From positions 4,253,842 to 4,317,841 of the forward strand of contig CM040763.1 of the NCBI GenBank assembly GCA_022829145.1: a DNA stretch of 64,000 nt, written 5' to 3'. Origin of the DNA: Albula goreensis. Its lineage: Eukaryota > Chordata > Actinopteri > Albuliformes > Albulidae. The notes below the pieces were generated by a model. The model ran no database searches. It saw nothing but the letters and a program-made list of their open reading frames with translations, and was not told the origin of the DNA. Positions 49,004 through 62,230 of the stretch are shown piece after piece. The position numbers and the translations under genes are program-made. Within the stretch, counting starts at the first letter, position 1. Each line of letters begins with the position of its first letter.

Positions 49004-52000
49004 CTAGCTCCAAAAAATGTTGCACAATGTTTTGACTAAACTTTATTAGTCACAGAGCCCTGAAACATTGAGAGAGGGAATGGTTACTTAATAACACTGA
49101 CAGGATTCGCTCTCCTCAGTTCCCTCGGTAAGCTTCAAAAACAAGAACCCGCTGTAAAACTACGAAAGTTCCCACCTCCAAAGACACCCAAAGGTGCCCC
49201 GTGGTGCTTCACAGAAGCGGAAGAGATGATGTGCTCCCCACAGATCTCCCGAAGAACAGACAGCATCCTACCAGCCATGATAACAATGTCTCCAACAATA
49301 CCGCCAATTAGTACAGCACTGTACCTCAGCCACCTTCACATCTAATTAAACTACATATGGGTTACTGAGAGCCAATGCTAATTATGCATGTAACTGAACA
49401 CTATCAGATTTTGGATTGAAAAGTTGTCTCTGACAACACGATAAGACTGGAGGATGAAGATGCATTCTGGAGAATAATGTATCTCCGATAACAAGTATTT
49501 GCATTACTCATGTGCACATTTTTATGATTATGATTTTGATTTGTAATAACAATACATTTATGTATGAAGCATCCCCAGTATACCAAAATTGCTGTGTGAA
49601 GAACAAACATTCACTTATATTTGACACTTAGCCTTCACTCCTATCAAGAGCTTGTGGAACAGTGCTTGGAAAGTGATTGACTCAAAGGCATGATACAAGA
49701 ACTTTTTCAAAAATAATTCATAAAGGGAAGCCGGTATTTACGCCTAGAGCCAAGCTAGAGATATACTAGGGGATTTTGCTGATATTTAAACAGGGGTTTG
49801 TACGTTGATAATTGAAGACCCAGGTCTAATTCTTGATCTTGGTCTCGGCCTTAAGGCCATATGAATTAATTGAACCTACAGTACGTGTAGCTAAAGAGGG
49901 GAATGACGACTGCATTCTCAGCTCTAAGAGTCGGCAGGAGTTACACCTAATGAGGGTGTTAAAGCAGTCTTTCTTTTAATGATCTTACCACGGCGGGATT
50001 GACTGCTTCTTAAATTAATGACTATATTGTGTAAAACTCCAGGAAAAGTAAGACTCACAACTTTCATTATGATTAGCCTGAATGTGAGGCTGTCTTCGTC
50101 AGTTCTATTGAAATAGACAGACAGTATACCGTCATTAAACCCTTCTCCTGTCGGTTCTCTTTGCTGGAAATTTGCCTTTGCATTCATAACATGCGTATTG
50201 AATATCATGAGTTGCCCTTCCTTATTTGACATTCCTTCTCATTTGCAAACATTTTTGTGTTTCTTTCAACTTATGTTAAATCCTTCCCATTAAATTATCC
50301 GCTCAGTATTTACAACTGTTAAGTTGTATAACATTTTGTTGAACTTCACCTTCTCTCCATCAGAGGTAAAAAAAACAAAAATCCTACTGTTGAAATATCT
50401 TCCCAATGCACTCACTGTCTGAGGGGAGGGGGAAATTTTTTTTTAATGAATATGAAGAAATAGCAATTTAAATATGCATGAGGTTTTGTTGTCTATTTGA
50501 CATCATCTTTTTAGAGAGGATAATTCAATGTGGCCAGGATATTACCTTTTATTTTCCCCTTGCCGTGTCTGATAGGAGTCGGGGCACCAGTGGGGCACAG
50601 CCTCACCTCGTCTTTTATGACGGATCAGCTGAGGCACCCTGACAGATATCAGAAACTATTATTTTTGCAGCACATATCAACAGGAGGTGCTCATCTCATT
50701 ATTCGTCCCTGAATTAACATTTTGAACTGCTGACACAAATTCTGAAAAAATTATGCTTTTTAAATGTCAAATGATTTTTTTTTTTTTTTTCTTGTACCAA
50801 GTAAATGCACATTTATAAATGAACATGCGGTGTTCAAAAAAATGCATCAAACTGGCTGGGACCCGGTCAGATGAACACTACATTACAACATCGGTGTCAG
50901 TGTTGACTATTTTATATTTTATTGGAGACAAGAGGATATGTCCTTTGGAATGTGCTTAGCCGCTCTGAATAGATTAGGTTTCATCACTAAAGAGACTGAA
51001 GTCTGGCGGTTTTTTTCTGGCAGTATTGGTGCTGATCACTGAGATGCCCAGCTTCACCATACTGCGCTTCACCAGTTGATGTCTTTTAGCTGATGGGTCC
51101 CATTCGCAGTGCTCTGGAAACAATGTCTGCCGTACCATTTGCTGGAACATTCTGTCCTATGATACCTACAGGCTGAACCTTGATAATGACCTGCCCTACC
51201 TGAAGCAGTTTAGCTTTTCACGCAGCCACTCCGGTGTGGGGTTCATCATAAATAGTGACTGAGCACTGGTTAATGAACCAATCATATCCCTGGATATTGG
51301 GCAGTGTTGTACCCCAGCAGCATGGGAAAAGAGCCCCAAAATATCAGCTACAAATCCAATGTGGTTATTTGTCATAGTGCATGCCGTATGTGCTTAGCAC
51401 AAGCCTATGCTTTTAGAAAGCCTGTTATCTATTCAGATTGGATATGGTTTAGTGTTTACTGATTTGAGAGCCAATTTGAGTCCAATTAATGCATTCTTTT
51501 AATACCAGCTGAGAACTGATTAGCCAGCCTAATTTAATTAACATTTGAAGTTATGAATTCGAAAAGGATTCATTATGAACATCACAAAAAAAATTCCTGT
51601 AACTTTTTAATGTGTTTGTTAATATGCAGAGTTGTCATTATGACCACGAGCTTGACCTTAGCAAGGTAAACAAACAAGTTCAAGAAAACGCATGGCAGCT
51701 GTGTAAATGTGCATGCAGTTATGTGAACCCGCCAGAGACGTTCAAATGCATTCAAATGCACACTCAATGCTGTGCATGCAGGCATATTTATATCAGTTCT
51801 GAATGAACGGCGCCGATGACTGCTGTTGACTCAGTGCCGCCGTGTGCAGAACAAGAGAAGACAGACCAGCACATTGGTGTGAATGACACCATCATCAGTG
51901 CCCAGCTTGCTTTTATCCGCTCACTCAATTCTGGCAACTGACCGCCTCGCGGGGTCTGTGGGGAGAGCAGTCAGCAAGCATTAACCGAGAATGAAATAAG

Positions 52001-54320
52001 CAAGAGCCGTACGCCATTCACCTGCCCGCTGGATACAGTTAATACAAGCCTCTGAGTGGGTCATACAAGCAAATAAATAAATAAACAAGTATCCGTCGGG
52101 CCTTGTGTTTATGTCAAGTCTTGAATGTTGTAATGAAACCATGTGGATATGAGGTTCTTTTAGTGCAAGGTTTCAGCTGCCGTTGTTTTCCTGCGGATGA
52201 TGGTAACAGTTGGCAAAAAGCCCTCTCTTCAGTCCACCGCCAGCCTTGTGTCGCCCTGACCTCCGCCAGTAATGTTCTCTGGACCTCTGTTCAAGTCAAC
52301 ACTGGGCACACCGCTCTGTTGCCTTGACGCCCAGCAGACAAAAGACCGCTCTACTGTATTTCCTACACGTTTAACCCTGTCGCTGACCCCAAGGAAACAG
52401 AATGGGAGAACTGGGATGCTAAAGTCAGACCCTAGATATGCCATGCTTCTTCAGCGAGTCGAGAAAAACTGGAACATGAGAAATGTTAGAGCTCACATTG
52501 AACAGAAACAAGGAAACGATGATTATCATAAAAGGGCCACGTGAAAGGAAAGGGGCTAAGGTTGACTGATCACTGTAATAAAAGGAGAACAGGACCATAC
52601 AGAGAGAGGAAATTAAAAGTCCTGGCTTGACTGGTCCGGTTGGCTTCGTCTCATGGCGTCCGAGCTCATCGGTGGGCATGTGTGGGAGTGTCTGACCTAA
52701 CCAACAGAGAGACCCGTATCATCCACAGTTTGAAATCCATGAACGTCAGTCTTCCAGAAGAACGAAGGCCGTAATTACAAATTACGGCACCCTTTGAATC
52801 ATGAGGCACACAGCGTTTCCATGTTGTTGTCTGTTTACAAAACAAGTACTCCATTTGCGGTGCACAAAAGAGAATCTATGCATGGAGCAAGACTTCATCA
52901 CTAAGGCACCCATTTCATTGATCTCATTTTCTTCTTCTTCCTGGTTCAAATATTTGGTTTCAGGTGACAAATGTAGTTGCATTTTAAATGATGCATAAAC
53001 AGGTAATTAAGACATTTTGTGTTACAGAAACAAACCACTCTCCATAACGTAATCTAAATGTATTGTTTGTAGTTGAAAGTTTATTGCATCATCCAGATAG
53101 TATACTCTTTTTGATGGGTTCTTTATAATATGTTTTTTTTTGAGTAGATGAATAAAACCCTTTACACCGTAACAGCAAACAGTAAGTAAACTATAGTTTA
53201 TTTGAATTATTGGTCTGAGCTCACTGAGGTTCATACACATTTCCCTAAGGCTGATATCTCCCTGCCTGCATTCTATTGGGAGATTTTTCAGCTGCTCTGA
53301 AATGTATTTAACGGCTAAAAATAATGATATTGCAAACATGCATGAGGTAATGCCACACATTGTGTATACCGTTTCAATCTACGCCCCATGACATACTTCA
53401 GCCCAAAACACAAATCATTATAGTTATATTTATAATTATTTATTTTTTCTGCTCGGAAGTTTTAAAACCCTCTTCCCCTCAGATGTTCTCTGTTGATTTC
53501 CTGTTGCCATGGTGACGGGAGTGGAGATTTGGGAAGTCAGATTTTTTAACATTCATGAACTACTTCTTTGATTCCCATCGGAATGAGTATCTTTCTTGTA
53601 AATCCTGCTGGTCTTTAAATATCTACATTAGTCTTCAGCGAAGAGGTCTCTGCCGTGCCTGTGAGGATTTCATTTTTTCTCAAAGATTCTGCAGTTTATC
53701 CATCCACAAATAAATCAGATATATCCCCTCCAGTCGCACAAAACTCTAAAATTCTACAAAAAAAAAAAACGTAATATTTACTGTTTTACTCCTGTACTGT
53801 CTGTTCATTTAATATTGATTAATTGCTTGATAATCTGACGGGTAGAATGTGCAGAGTAATTACTTCAGTGGCAAGTCCATTTGTTTACATAAACACCCCC
53901 TCAGCAGACTATAGTGTCATCAATATAATGCAATAACTAAATGACTTTTAATTTTTTAAGTGAGACATCGTATATAAGCCTTTTAAATGTCAGGCTCATA
54001 TTTCTAACATTTATTGTGACACACTATTTGTAGTGATGATCTTTAGCACTGAGTCATTTTTAGTGATGTCTGATTTTCTGCTCATTTGTTAAACCTAATG
54101 GGAACATTCGTGTAATAGGAGGGTAAGCTGAGTGATTTCATTAGCGTCAGACGTACAGTAACTGCATACAATTTGCAGGCATAGTGTTCTTGAATCCCAT
54201 CGGGAAGACGATATAATCATTCATCTCCCTAAATAGGAAGGGGTCGCAGAAACTATCCACATTTAATTAAATATAAACACTTACGAGTAAACACCTAGCC
54301 ATTCAACATGTAATTACAGC
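48443..54320. other. Non-coding stretch
   Basis: No gene is supported. It includes an A run at 48976-48998, a T run at 50775-50790, an (AAAT)n tract at about 52067-52083 and a TAATTTAATTAAC homeodomain-type cluster at about 51530-51542. Open frames of 60-112 codons are unrelated to each other and show no domains. Confidence 0.65.
48976..48998. repeat. Poly(A) run
   Basis: Twenty-three A residues. Confidence 0.9.
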
Positions 54321-54341
54321 AAAAAAAAAAAAAAAAAAAAA
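54321..54341. repeat. Poly(A) run
   Basis: Twenty-one A residues. Confidence 0.9.
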
Positions 54342-54764
54342 TGTTCTGCAATTAAAAAGTGAGCGATTGGAAAAAGCGTTCAGCAAGGCAGCTTTTGTCC
54401 TTTCTTTTTCAGTGAATTTCTTTCATCACCTCACTTTTTTTATTCAAAGAAGAAAGTCCAGCTCTTATGGAAATTTGAGTATTTATCTGTTTGAGTATTT
54501 GAGAGAATTATCTAGAAATGTGTTCAGGTGGTCTACATATCAGTGGCTAAGCTTCGATTCTCTTTCCATCCTTCAGAATTGTATCATAACAGAACAAGTC
54601 CATACTGAGAAGTGGCTGGCTTAGGCCTGGATCCAAACCTGAGTTGTATGCAATTGAAGAGGTTTTTCCACATAATTGCAGACTCTCAGAAGCGCACTTT
54701 ATGCAGAAAATGCACTCAATTGACCCATCACTCAAGTCTGGATAAGGCGGCTGCGTTTCCCTCA

Positions 54765-55075
54765 TTGAGTCTGACGCAAGTCAAGGCTTTCGTGACTCAA
54801 ATCGGATTCAGGCACTAATGACTTGGACTTGGACTCAAACTTTGATGATTCATTTAGAGTATATAGTAGCAGCCTAGTGATTGTAGCCAAGATCAGATCA
54901 TCCTGTGTGGATGGAGGCCAGGGAAGAAAGCTAAGCAGACACAGTGCAGTGAGAGTTCTGAGCTCTACAGCTGGCTATGGCCATCTCAGTCTGACCGTAG
55001 GCTTGAACATAGTGATTCGGTCGCAAGCACTCAGAACATAGTGTTTGACTCAGACTTGAGGTTTGAGCCTGTATT
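54765..55075. repeat. GACT-rich degenerate repeat segments
   Basis: Many GACTC, GACTTG and GAGTC units cluster at 54765-54845 (for example gacttggacttggactcaaa) and again at about 55040-55070 (gactcagacttgaggtttg). Repeats built on GACT(C/T)G motifs are familiar in fish genomes. The pieces could be two ends of one decayed repeat or separate relics. No family can be named. Confidence 0.4.
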
Positions 55076-55633
55076 GACTTTTAAATGCACACTTCCTCAC
55101 TCGTTACATTTATCTATTTGAATCAAACATGTTTTTTTTTTTTAATTGCATGCACATGATTCAATTATACATTATCTTTAATAAAATGAACCTTTAATAT
55201 ACAAGCTTAGATTGACACACATGTACCCTTGATAGCATTATAATGCATCTGTAAGTAAGTACTTTAGCATTTCATTAATAATAAAACCAATCAAATTGAA
55301 AAAGTAACCATTTAAAATTAGGAAGCAATTGAAAGCAGCAGGTCATAAATTAAGCATACGGGGTATTCAAACACAGTGGCCACTATATTAGTGTCAGTGG
55401 GAATGTTCAGTGTCATCAATATTTACTTCAAACGTCAGGAAGGGGAAAAAATATATGTGATGCAATTGCATGTGCTTTTAGTGTTCACCCATAAAGCAAC
55501 GTCCCCTTTGATTCAATTAGGCTCGACTGGTTCAGCCTCTAAAACCGAGCCGCTGTACCAAGATACACTTATTAATTCTCCCTGAGAATCTCCCCATCCG
55601 TCTACATGGCCCCTCAAGAAAAAAAAGAACAAG

Positions 55634-55652
55634 AAAAAAAAAAAAAAAAAAA
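55634..55652. repeat. Poly(A) run
   Basis: Nineteen A residues in a longer A-rich stretch. Confidence 0.9.
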
Positions 55653-56070
55653 CGAAAACCTGTCAGGCCAGTGGAGAAGGGTCATTGTGAGTCCCCATTA
55701 ATCAAAGCAGCCCAGCGATTGTGAGTGTGAGTGGTCCTCACTGCTCCCCAGCAATATGACAGTGTTTTGAGGTATTAAATTAGGCAGGCATCTGAGGAGG
55801 GAATTTCAGTCTTCTCAAACACACAATTAAGGTGCCATTTTAGGCGTGAAGATAAAGAGTAACAAATGTGCATTCAGTCAGCGCAAGGGATGACAACAGT
55901 GGAGACGGACTGATGAGCTTGCAAAGAGCACCTTGGCTAACGTACACTTTCACCATCCTGTTTAATCCTGCATGCACTGTAGATTATATGTACAATGAGA
56001 TAAATCATTTTCTTAAGAATACCTTCAAAGGGCCAAAATACTTATTCCATGCATTTTGTTAACCCCACCC

Positions 56071-56072
<2 letters not shown>

Positions 56073-56110
<38 letters not shown>
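56073..56110. repeat. (CA)n microsatellite
   Basis: An uninterrupted CA tract of about 19 units preceded by a C-rich run. Confidence 0.95.
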
Positions 56111-56115
<5 letters not shown>

Positions 56116-56885
56116 AAATAAAAATAAGATGAAGCTCAATTTGCAGTCATTTATGGGTGGTTATCCTGCACCTGACTCTTCTCCGCACAAACACATTCAT
56201 CAGTATTATTATGTGTCCTCCTACGCAACCAGATGTCATCTTTCTCCAGTCAGCGGGCCTTCTGTGAAACGCCGCACAAATTCTGTTTCTTGAATAAAAG
56301 TCTGTGCTTCTGGTGCGACTTTCCGCTTTGCATTGCAGCTCCTCCGAATACCTGTCATCTTAGATCAAATTGTAAAGGGGGTGCCCAGCCGCCATTCGCC
56401 TTTTTCACTCCGAATGCAGTCTGGCCCTTCAGGTAAAAGCCATAATGCGACTGTGTGGGAACCTGAGACACACTTTGCAACATGAGACTACTAATGAAGC
56501 ATAAATGCGCAAAGCTGCTCTTTCCTACTGCAGCTGGGCTTGCGTCTCCACAAAGACCCGGAGAAACAAACAGCAGCCAGGCAGGATCAGTCAGCAAAAT
56601 GCAATCGTTAGGGACGAATCAAATAATCCACCATATGTGGCTTTCCTCTTACTGCCTTTTTTTGAGCAGACAGAGCTGCATCTTAATTGTAAATTTGGGT
56701 ACAGTGGCCTTGATTGATATGTTTTCTAATGATATTTAATAATATCCAATCTTCAGTGGGCAGTCTCTCCATGAATGTGGGGGTTTCACTTTCGTATCTC
56801 TATTCCGAGCTGTAACCTTAGTGGAGCCCCCACAAATGGGAAAAATGGAAACTACATACCTGTAATTAACTTTGGCCACTGTGTC

Positions 56886-56977
56886 CTCTCTCTCTCTCTC
56901 TCTCCATATATATGTATATGTACACACAAACACATATAGGCTGAGAAATAGTTGTGTGTATTTCTCTCTCTCTCTCT
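56886..56977. repeat. (TC)n and (TA)n microsatellite cluster
   Basis: TC tracts at 56886-56904 and 56963-56977 flank a TA/TG/CA-rich interval. The RERERE peptides on the minus strand are translations of these tracts. Confidence 0.9.
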
Positions 56978-59887
56978 TCTCGACAAACACCTTTTGTTTC
57001 CAGACAGACAGTTTCCTTTTGCTGCCACCACTGAAGGATATGAAGTCTTAGTGCGCTGCCTCACTGGGGAAATATAAGTTGGATGTCTATTGCATTACAG
57101 TTTCTAAGCTGCGCATTAGAAGGGTAATCAGAGTCCCTGAGGAGACGGGGGGGAAATTTACTCTGTGGTTTTAATAGCAGGAAACGGCTACCCTGAGATA
57201 GCGCAGAGGGGGCTATGCTAGGGTCTGCGGAGGGAGTCTAGATTTCTGGCCTGTCAGAGGCCCGTGGGGAAGAGATTTTATTTTCCATTAAGAATGTAGT
57301 TAGCGTTGTGGATAGTAAATAGCTCTGTCTGTCTGAGCAGGGGTGTGGTGAGCTGCTCCCTCTCCTCTGATGTATGAAGCTTTTTCTAATGGTTCAGTTC
57401 ATGTTATCCCCATCTGCAGCGAGCACACATCCATTTGTTTAATGGGGTCTGGTCTAATTGAGAGCATTTGTATCGCTCCAGATTAAGCGGAGAATCGGCC
57501 TGTCCATACACATAACTGCAGCAACAGAGACTGTCACAACTGGCCATGTCTACGTTTTGAGGATCTGTCTTTATGCAAGGGGAAAAGGAGTTAAGATTGA
57601 TCAATGGATAAAACAATTAAACTGTAGTAGGCATCCACTCGAATGCTTACTGATTGCAGAGGATTGCTAAATAAATAACGTAATAAGAGTAGACTGCTAC
57701 TTATGAAAGAGACTTTCAGAATTAAGTTGCTGTTCGTGAGCTATTTAGAGCTGAAAGGAGTGGGCTTGGGCTTGTTAAATTCTAGTCTTTGTCGAGCCAG
57801 GATGTTGGTCTGGAAGTGTGTGTGAAACAATGACTGTTCTTCTGCTCTATTTATACGCTTTCCCGTGAGAATATCCCTGTGAATAAATAACTGACACATT
57901 TTGGAAGCATCAAGGCTTTAAAGTTAAATTAAGTTTTATACTGCATGAAATCATGTGAGGATTGTATATAGAAGCAGGTGTGTGGGGGGGTGGTGTAGGA
58001 GGTGAAAGCAAAATAAAACCATCGGAATCTGAGCAAAGGGATTCAATATTTTACCTGTCTTGCATGAGAAAGAAAAATCTGGGCATTTGACCATTTAATT
58101 AAAAAAAAAAAATACTGCAACATGGGGGTGAAATTTAGAACTGTCCTGAGAAACAGGACATCTGATCATGTACTTGTATGGAAATTCTATGTATGTGTGG
58201 AGATTCATGTACTTGTATTGATGTTCCAATAACTGTGTGTAGTGTATTGTAAATGTATTGTAAATGTGTTAGCTAAGTGACGCAATCTACATGCACAAAC
58301 TCTGAAGTTTTTATTTTCTTTCTTATGAAGAAAGAGGAAATATTATCTTGGTACTGTTTGTCTTCTGTTTTGTGTTTTCCTTGTATGTTGCCTATAAGCA
58401 ATGGATAACAGAACTGTAATCTGTCAAGATGCACATTAGTGAATAATTTGATTTTGCTTTGTATAGTCTAGCCATAATTGAGATTGCTTTTAGGTGCCAA
58501 GTATTACCGCAAACACATCTTACTCCGCTGTAATGACTTGATGAAGCGAAAATGTGCATAAAACAACGACAGCATCCACAAATTAAAAACATATGGCAGA
58601 GCAGACATTTAAGGACTGAACAAATGAGTGGAACTGAGTTGTCAAATGTTTCAGACATCAAGTGCTCACTTCAAGAAGCAGAAAAAAAGGCACCAACCCT
58701 CTGTTAGCAAGCAGCGACCAGCTGCATCGAACAGTATGTGTCGAGTTTTAAATATGCAAACTTACTTTATCAGGTGCTTTCACCTCGGTGCGTTCACTGT
58801 CTGTTAGCTTTGTGAACTTTTAGATTCTCCGCGAACATCAGCCAAGTCTCAGTCAATCAATTCGTATTGCATACCGAACTGATTTAAGAGTTTCTTTAGT
58901 GACAATGAAACGCTGGTTATTCGTTTCCACTTTGCGCTGTTTTTTTTTTTAATATGATCATGTTCCGGCACGAGACAAAGCATGCCTAACTTCGTTAGTT
59001 AATCGCTTGCAGCAGCGCTGTGTGATTTGAGATGAGAAACAGCACTGGAATCTATCAGCTCGGCAGGGTAACCAAGCCCTCTGTCTCTGTGACCTGCTTT
59101 ATGGCCCTCTTCACCATCATTATGCGCTTAGTTGTGTAATTTACCGATACACTGATTCAGCATTCTTCCTTAGTTTGTCGTTATTCTCACAAATAGCTGT
59201 AGCCCGTGGATTTGCCCTCAAATATGGCTCACAACTACATTAAACTACTTTTTGTCTTGACAACCACAGTTTTTGGAGTTCAGTAATCACTCGCAAACTA
59301 TGATGCTCGTTTTTGGGGTGCAAAATAATTTCTCAGGTCAAGGATATAGGCAAATGTTGAAAGGAGACAGGAGATAATTACGTATATAAATACATGTATG
59401 ATTTTTCCTCTATATTTATTAGTTTGGTTGTTATCAAGCGGATAGCAATTTCAAATGAGCTACAGTGCAATGAACCTCTAAACCTCCCTAATTTATGAAC
59501 CAATACAATCACCTCAAAGTCTTAAAATCTCACTTATACAGTATATGAATCATATTTTCATGCCATCCATTCATACTGCCAGGCACACATGGTAAATGTA
59601 CTGATGTAATGTTTGCAAAAAAAGGTTTTGTAAGACAGAACATACACAAACACTGTCCTTCAGAACATTACGTAGAGGCCCATATTTGCGGAGATATGAA
59701 GGATGGGCTTTAAACATAAATAAATAAATAAATGTCAAAGAGGGAGGGACGGCTGACATACGCCCTGGAATGAATCTGACGCAAGTGCGGAGATTCTGCA
59801 GTATATCTGCACAATTGCAGCCATATTAAACCTCTGAGGCGAGAACATTTTCTGAAACAGATTGGGTGATGTCAGGACCATACCACA

Positions 59888-59904
59888 TTTTTTTTTTTTT
59901 TTTT
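59888..59904. repeat. Poly(T) run
   Basis: Seventeen T residues. Confidence 0.85.
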
Positions 59905-62100
59905 ATCTATGTCACCTCTACTTGCATTTCCAAATAGTCACATGTGTGAAAAGCAAGGTGTAAAGAAATGTGAAGTGTGTTTGCACCCCTTGTGCTAAAC
60001 CCCTACAGCACATTCTCCAGTTTCTCACCACATTCCTGTACCATAACGAGAGATAAGTTACGTAAAAAAAAGGTGTCTGTGCCGAAGCCTGAGCAGGTTT
60101 CATCATTGCTGAAGTATGTTTTGATTTATGTTCTGCATTTTATGTGATATTCATCCTGGGAAAAAAAAATGAGGGAACATTATATGAATATTACCTGAAA
60201 TAAAAAGTAAATACAGTATCTAAGTTACATTGCAATCCCCTGACATTGTCACAGCAATGGTTTAGGTTCATGGAGACACAATTCTACATTTAGCAATCTA
60301 TTAGACATCTCTGCTCAGAATGGTACGCCAAGGGTTGGGCATTTCTCTGCTGCCCAGGGGCAAATTTATTAATCATGGCACCCTGAATGTACAAAAATGT
60401 AAAATTCAGAGTGAGCCCAAATTCACCATAGCATAAGGGAATGCTGTTTCTAACATACTCTGTTTTCAATCAGAAAGGCAGTACGTGCCACGCGCAGTCA
60501 CACTCCTCCTTAAGATAACATTTTTTGTTGACAACTCACCGAACTAGCAGCGATTGCCAACTGAAGATGGAGTCCCTGCTGAAGGAGCTTCCTGCCTGAA
60601 CTCCCTGGAGGATCGGCTCTCTGAAGCGACTGATAAATTAACTCAGTGACAGCTGATTGGGGAGCGGGAACATCAGAACAAAGTTGTCTCAAAATGGCTG
60701 CACGCTAGACTGCCCGTCTTACCGGATTTAGCACCTAGGAGAAATTAGACATCCCTGACAAAAACAAAACCTTTTTTTCTCTTTACATGACATAGTAGTG
60801 GAACAGCAGTCTCTACTGCTAATAAACATTTTCTCCAAGTAGTTGCTGTTACTGAGAAACTTTAATAAAGTTGTTTCTATACTATATCCAGCGGGGAAGA
60901 ATGCTTGCGCACTTATTAATCGCTTCTTAGTATACGCCGATCAATATAGTGAAGTAGTCTTTACACTCGTTGAAAGAAAGCATAGGCCGTACGTCACTTC
61001 TGTTTTCAGTTTTTTCCGATCTTCCTTTGCACACTGTAAGATAGGCTATTCACCCTTCGGCAGCTGTGAAGTATGGAATTCACATGCCTGTGAAAAGGTT
61101 AGCATCAAGGTTAACTATTCTGTTTGTGCCAGGAGGAAAATAGAATTGGATTGGAAGTTTACACCCAACCACTCTGCCTGGTATGGATTATTCCAGCTGT
61201 GTGGTTCTTACTAGAATGTTCTATTTTCATTTTCTCTTTTTTTTTACTGGAAGGGCAAAAACACTGAAAGGCAAGAAAAAAAAGACATGATTCATTAGTT
61301 TTGTTTTCCTTGTTCATATGATTCTGTAATAAATGCTGAACCACGCATGGTAGCAGCTCCATGATCTAATTTTGCTGGTGCTGAACAGGAAAGAAAAAAA
61401 AAAGATTATATTGCCAAAGAATAGTTTGAGTGAGATGCAACAGCTGTATTCAGTCAGACTGCTGAAAATGTGAGCGATGACCTCAGGGGATGAGGGAGTC
61501 TGTCAAGAATCAACACCTCCAGAACATCAATATGGTGTTACAGCAGAATAGCTTCAATTATTTATCATCTTTAATCAATGTATTGAGAGGCAGGTCCCTT
61601 TGCTTCGCAGGATGTGACGGTGAGCAGGAGAGCGGCACAGCGGTCCGGGGTGGCTGTGGACTGAATACGGTCCGCCCATTGCACAGGGGCATTGCTGACA
61701 GAGCGTTGCGAAAGCTGACATTGATTTTGCACAGTCCAATGCTACACAAGGAACAGACCATTAAGAAAAATGCATTTGCTCGGGACGATATTTATGAAAG
61801 GAAAGTCACCTTGTGGTTTTCCCTCGCCAGGGTCCCTCAACAAATGGAGTATGAAATATTCACAGTTCTCTTTTTTGTACCTGCCAGAACATCTATATAG
61901 GATAGAATGCACACCTGCAGAAAGTTTCAGTATTTTTTGCCTCTATTTTTATAGATATCGGACATTTTAGGATGTATCCTAAGTGCACATACTCCCAACA
62001 TTTCTGTCAAATATGGAAGGGTAGCATTTCTCCATGCAGAGATTCTTACCCAAAGCTTACATTTTTTACTCAGCATATATTTATGCTGTGGACTATTTTC

Positions 62101-62230
62101 ACTGAGTTAAGCAGGTTGAAGCATGTTGCTCAAACATACGATGTCAGGGTGATAATACAAAGGATGTTTCCGACTTGGGAACTGAACCTGCAACTTCTGA
62201 GTTACTACAGACCCTGCTTCCAAACCCTAC
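62101..62230 (-). mobile_element. Decayed tRNA-derived SINE (fish type)
   Basis: The plus strand reads as a degraded copy of the widespread fish SINE 3' part seen in reverse: a gcaggtt-aag-cat-gttgctcaa block, then agggtg, then gggaactgaacctgcaactt, then gttac, then a ccctgcttcc-accct block. On the minus strand, gcaggttcagttccc at about 62177-62190 stands in the place of a tRNA B box (GGTTCGANNCC), with two changes. No target duplication or A-rich tail is clear and the copy is strongly diverged, so the boundaries are approximate. The identification comes from remembered family consensus, not from a search. Confidence 0.5.

Larger units (their letters stand above)
55076..62100. other. Non-coding stretch
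   Basis: No gene is supported. Simple repeats occur at 55634-55652 (A), 56073-56110 (CA), 56886-56977 (TC and TA) and 59888-59904 (T), with (AAAT)n at about 59717-59733. The 123-codon plus frame at 60843-61214 and the 136-codon plus frame at 61490-61900 show no domain and no codon bias. Confidence 0.65.
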
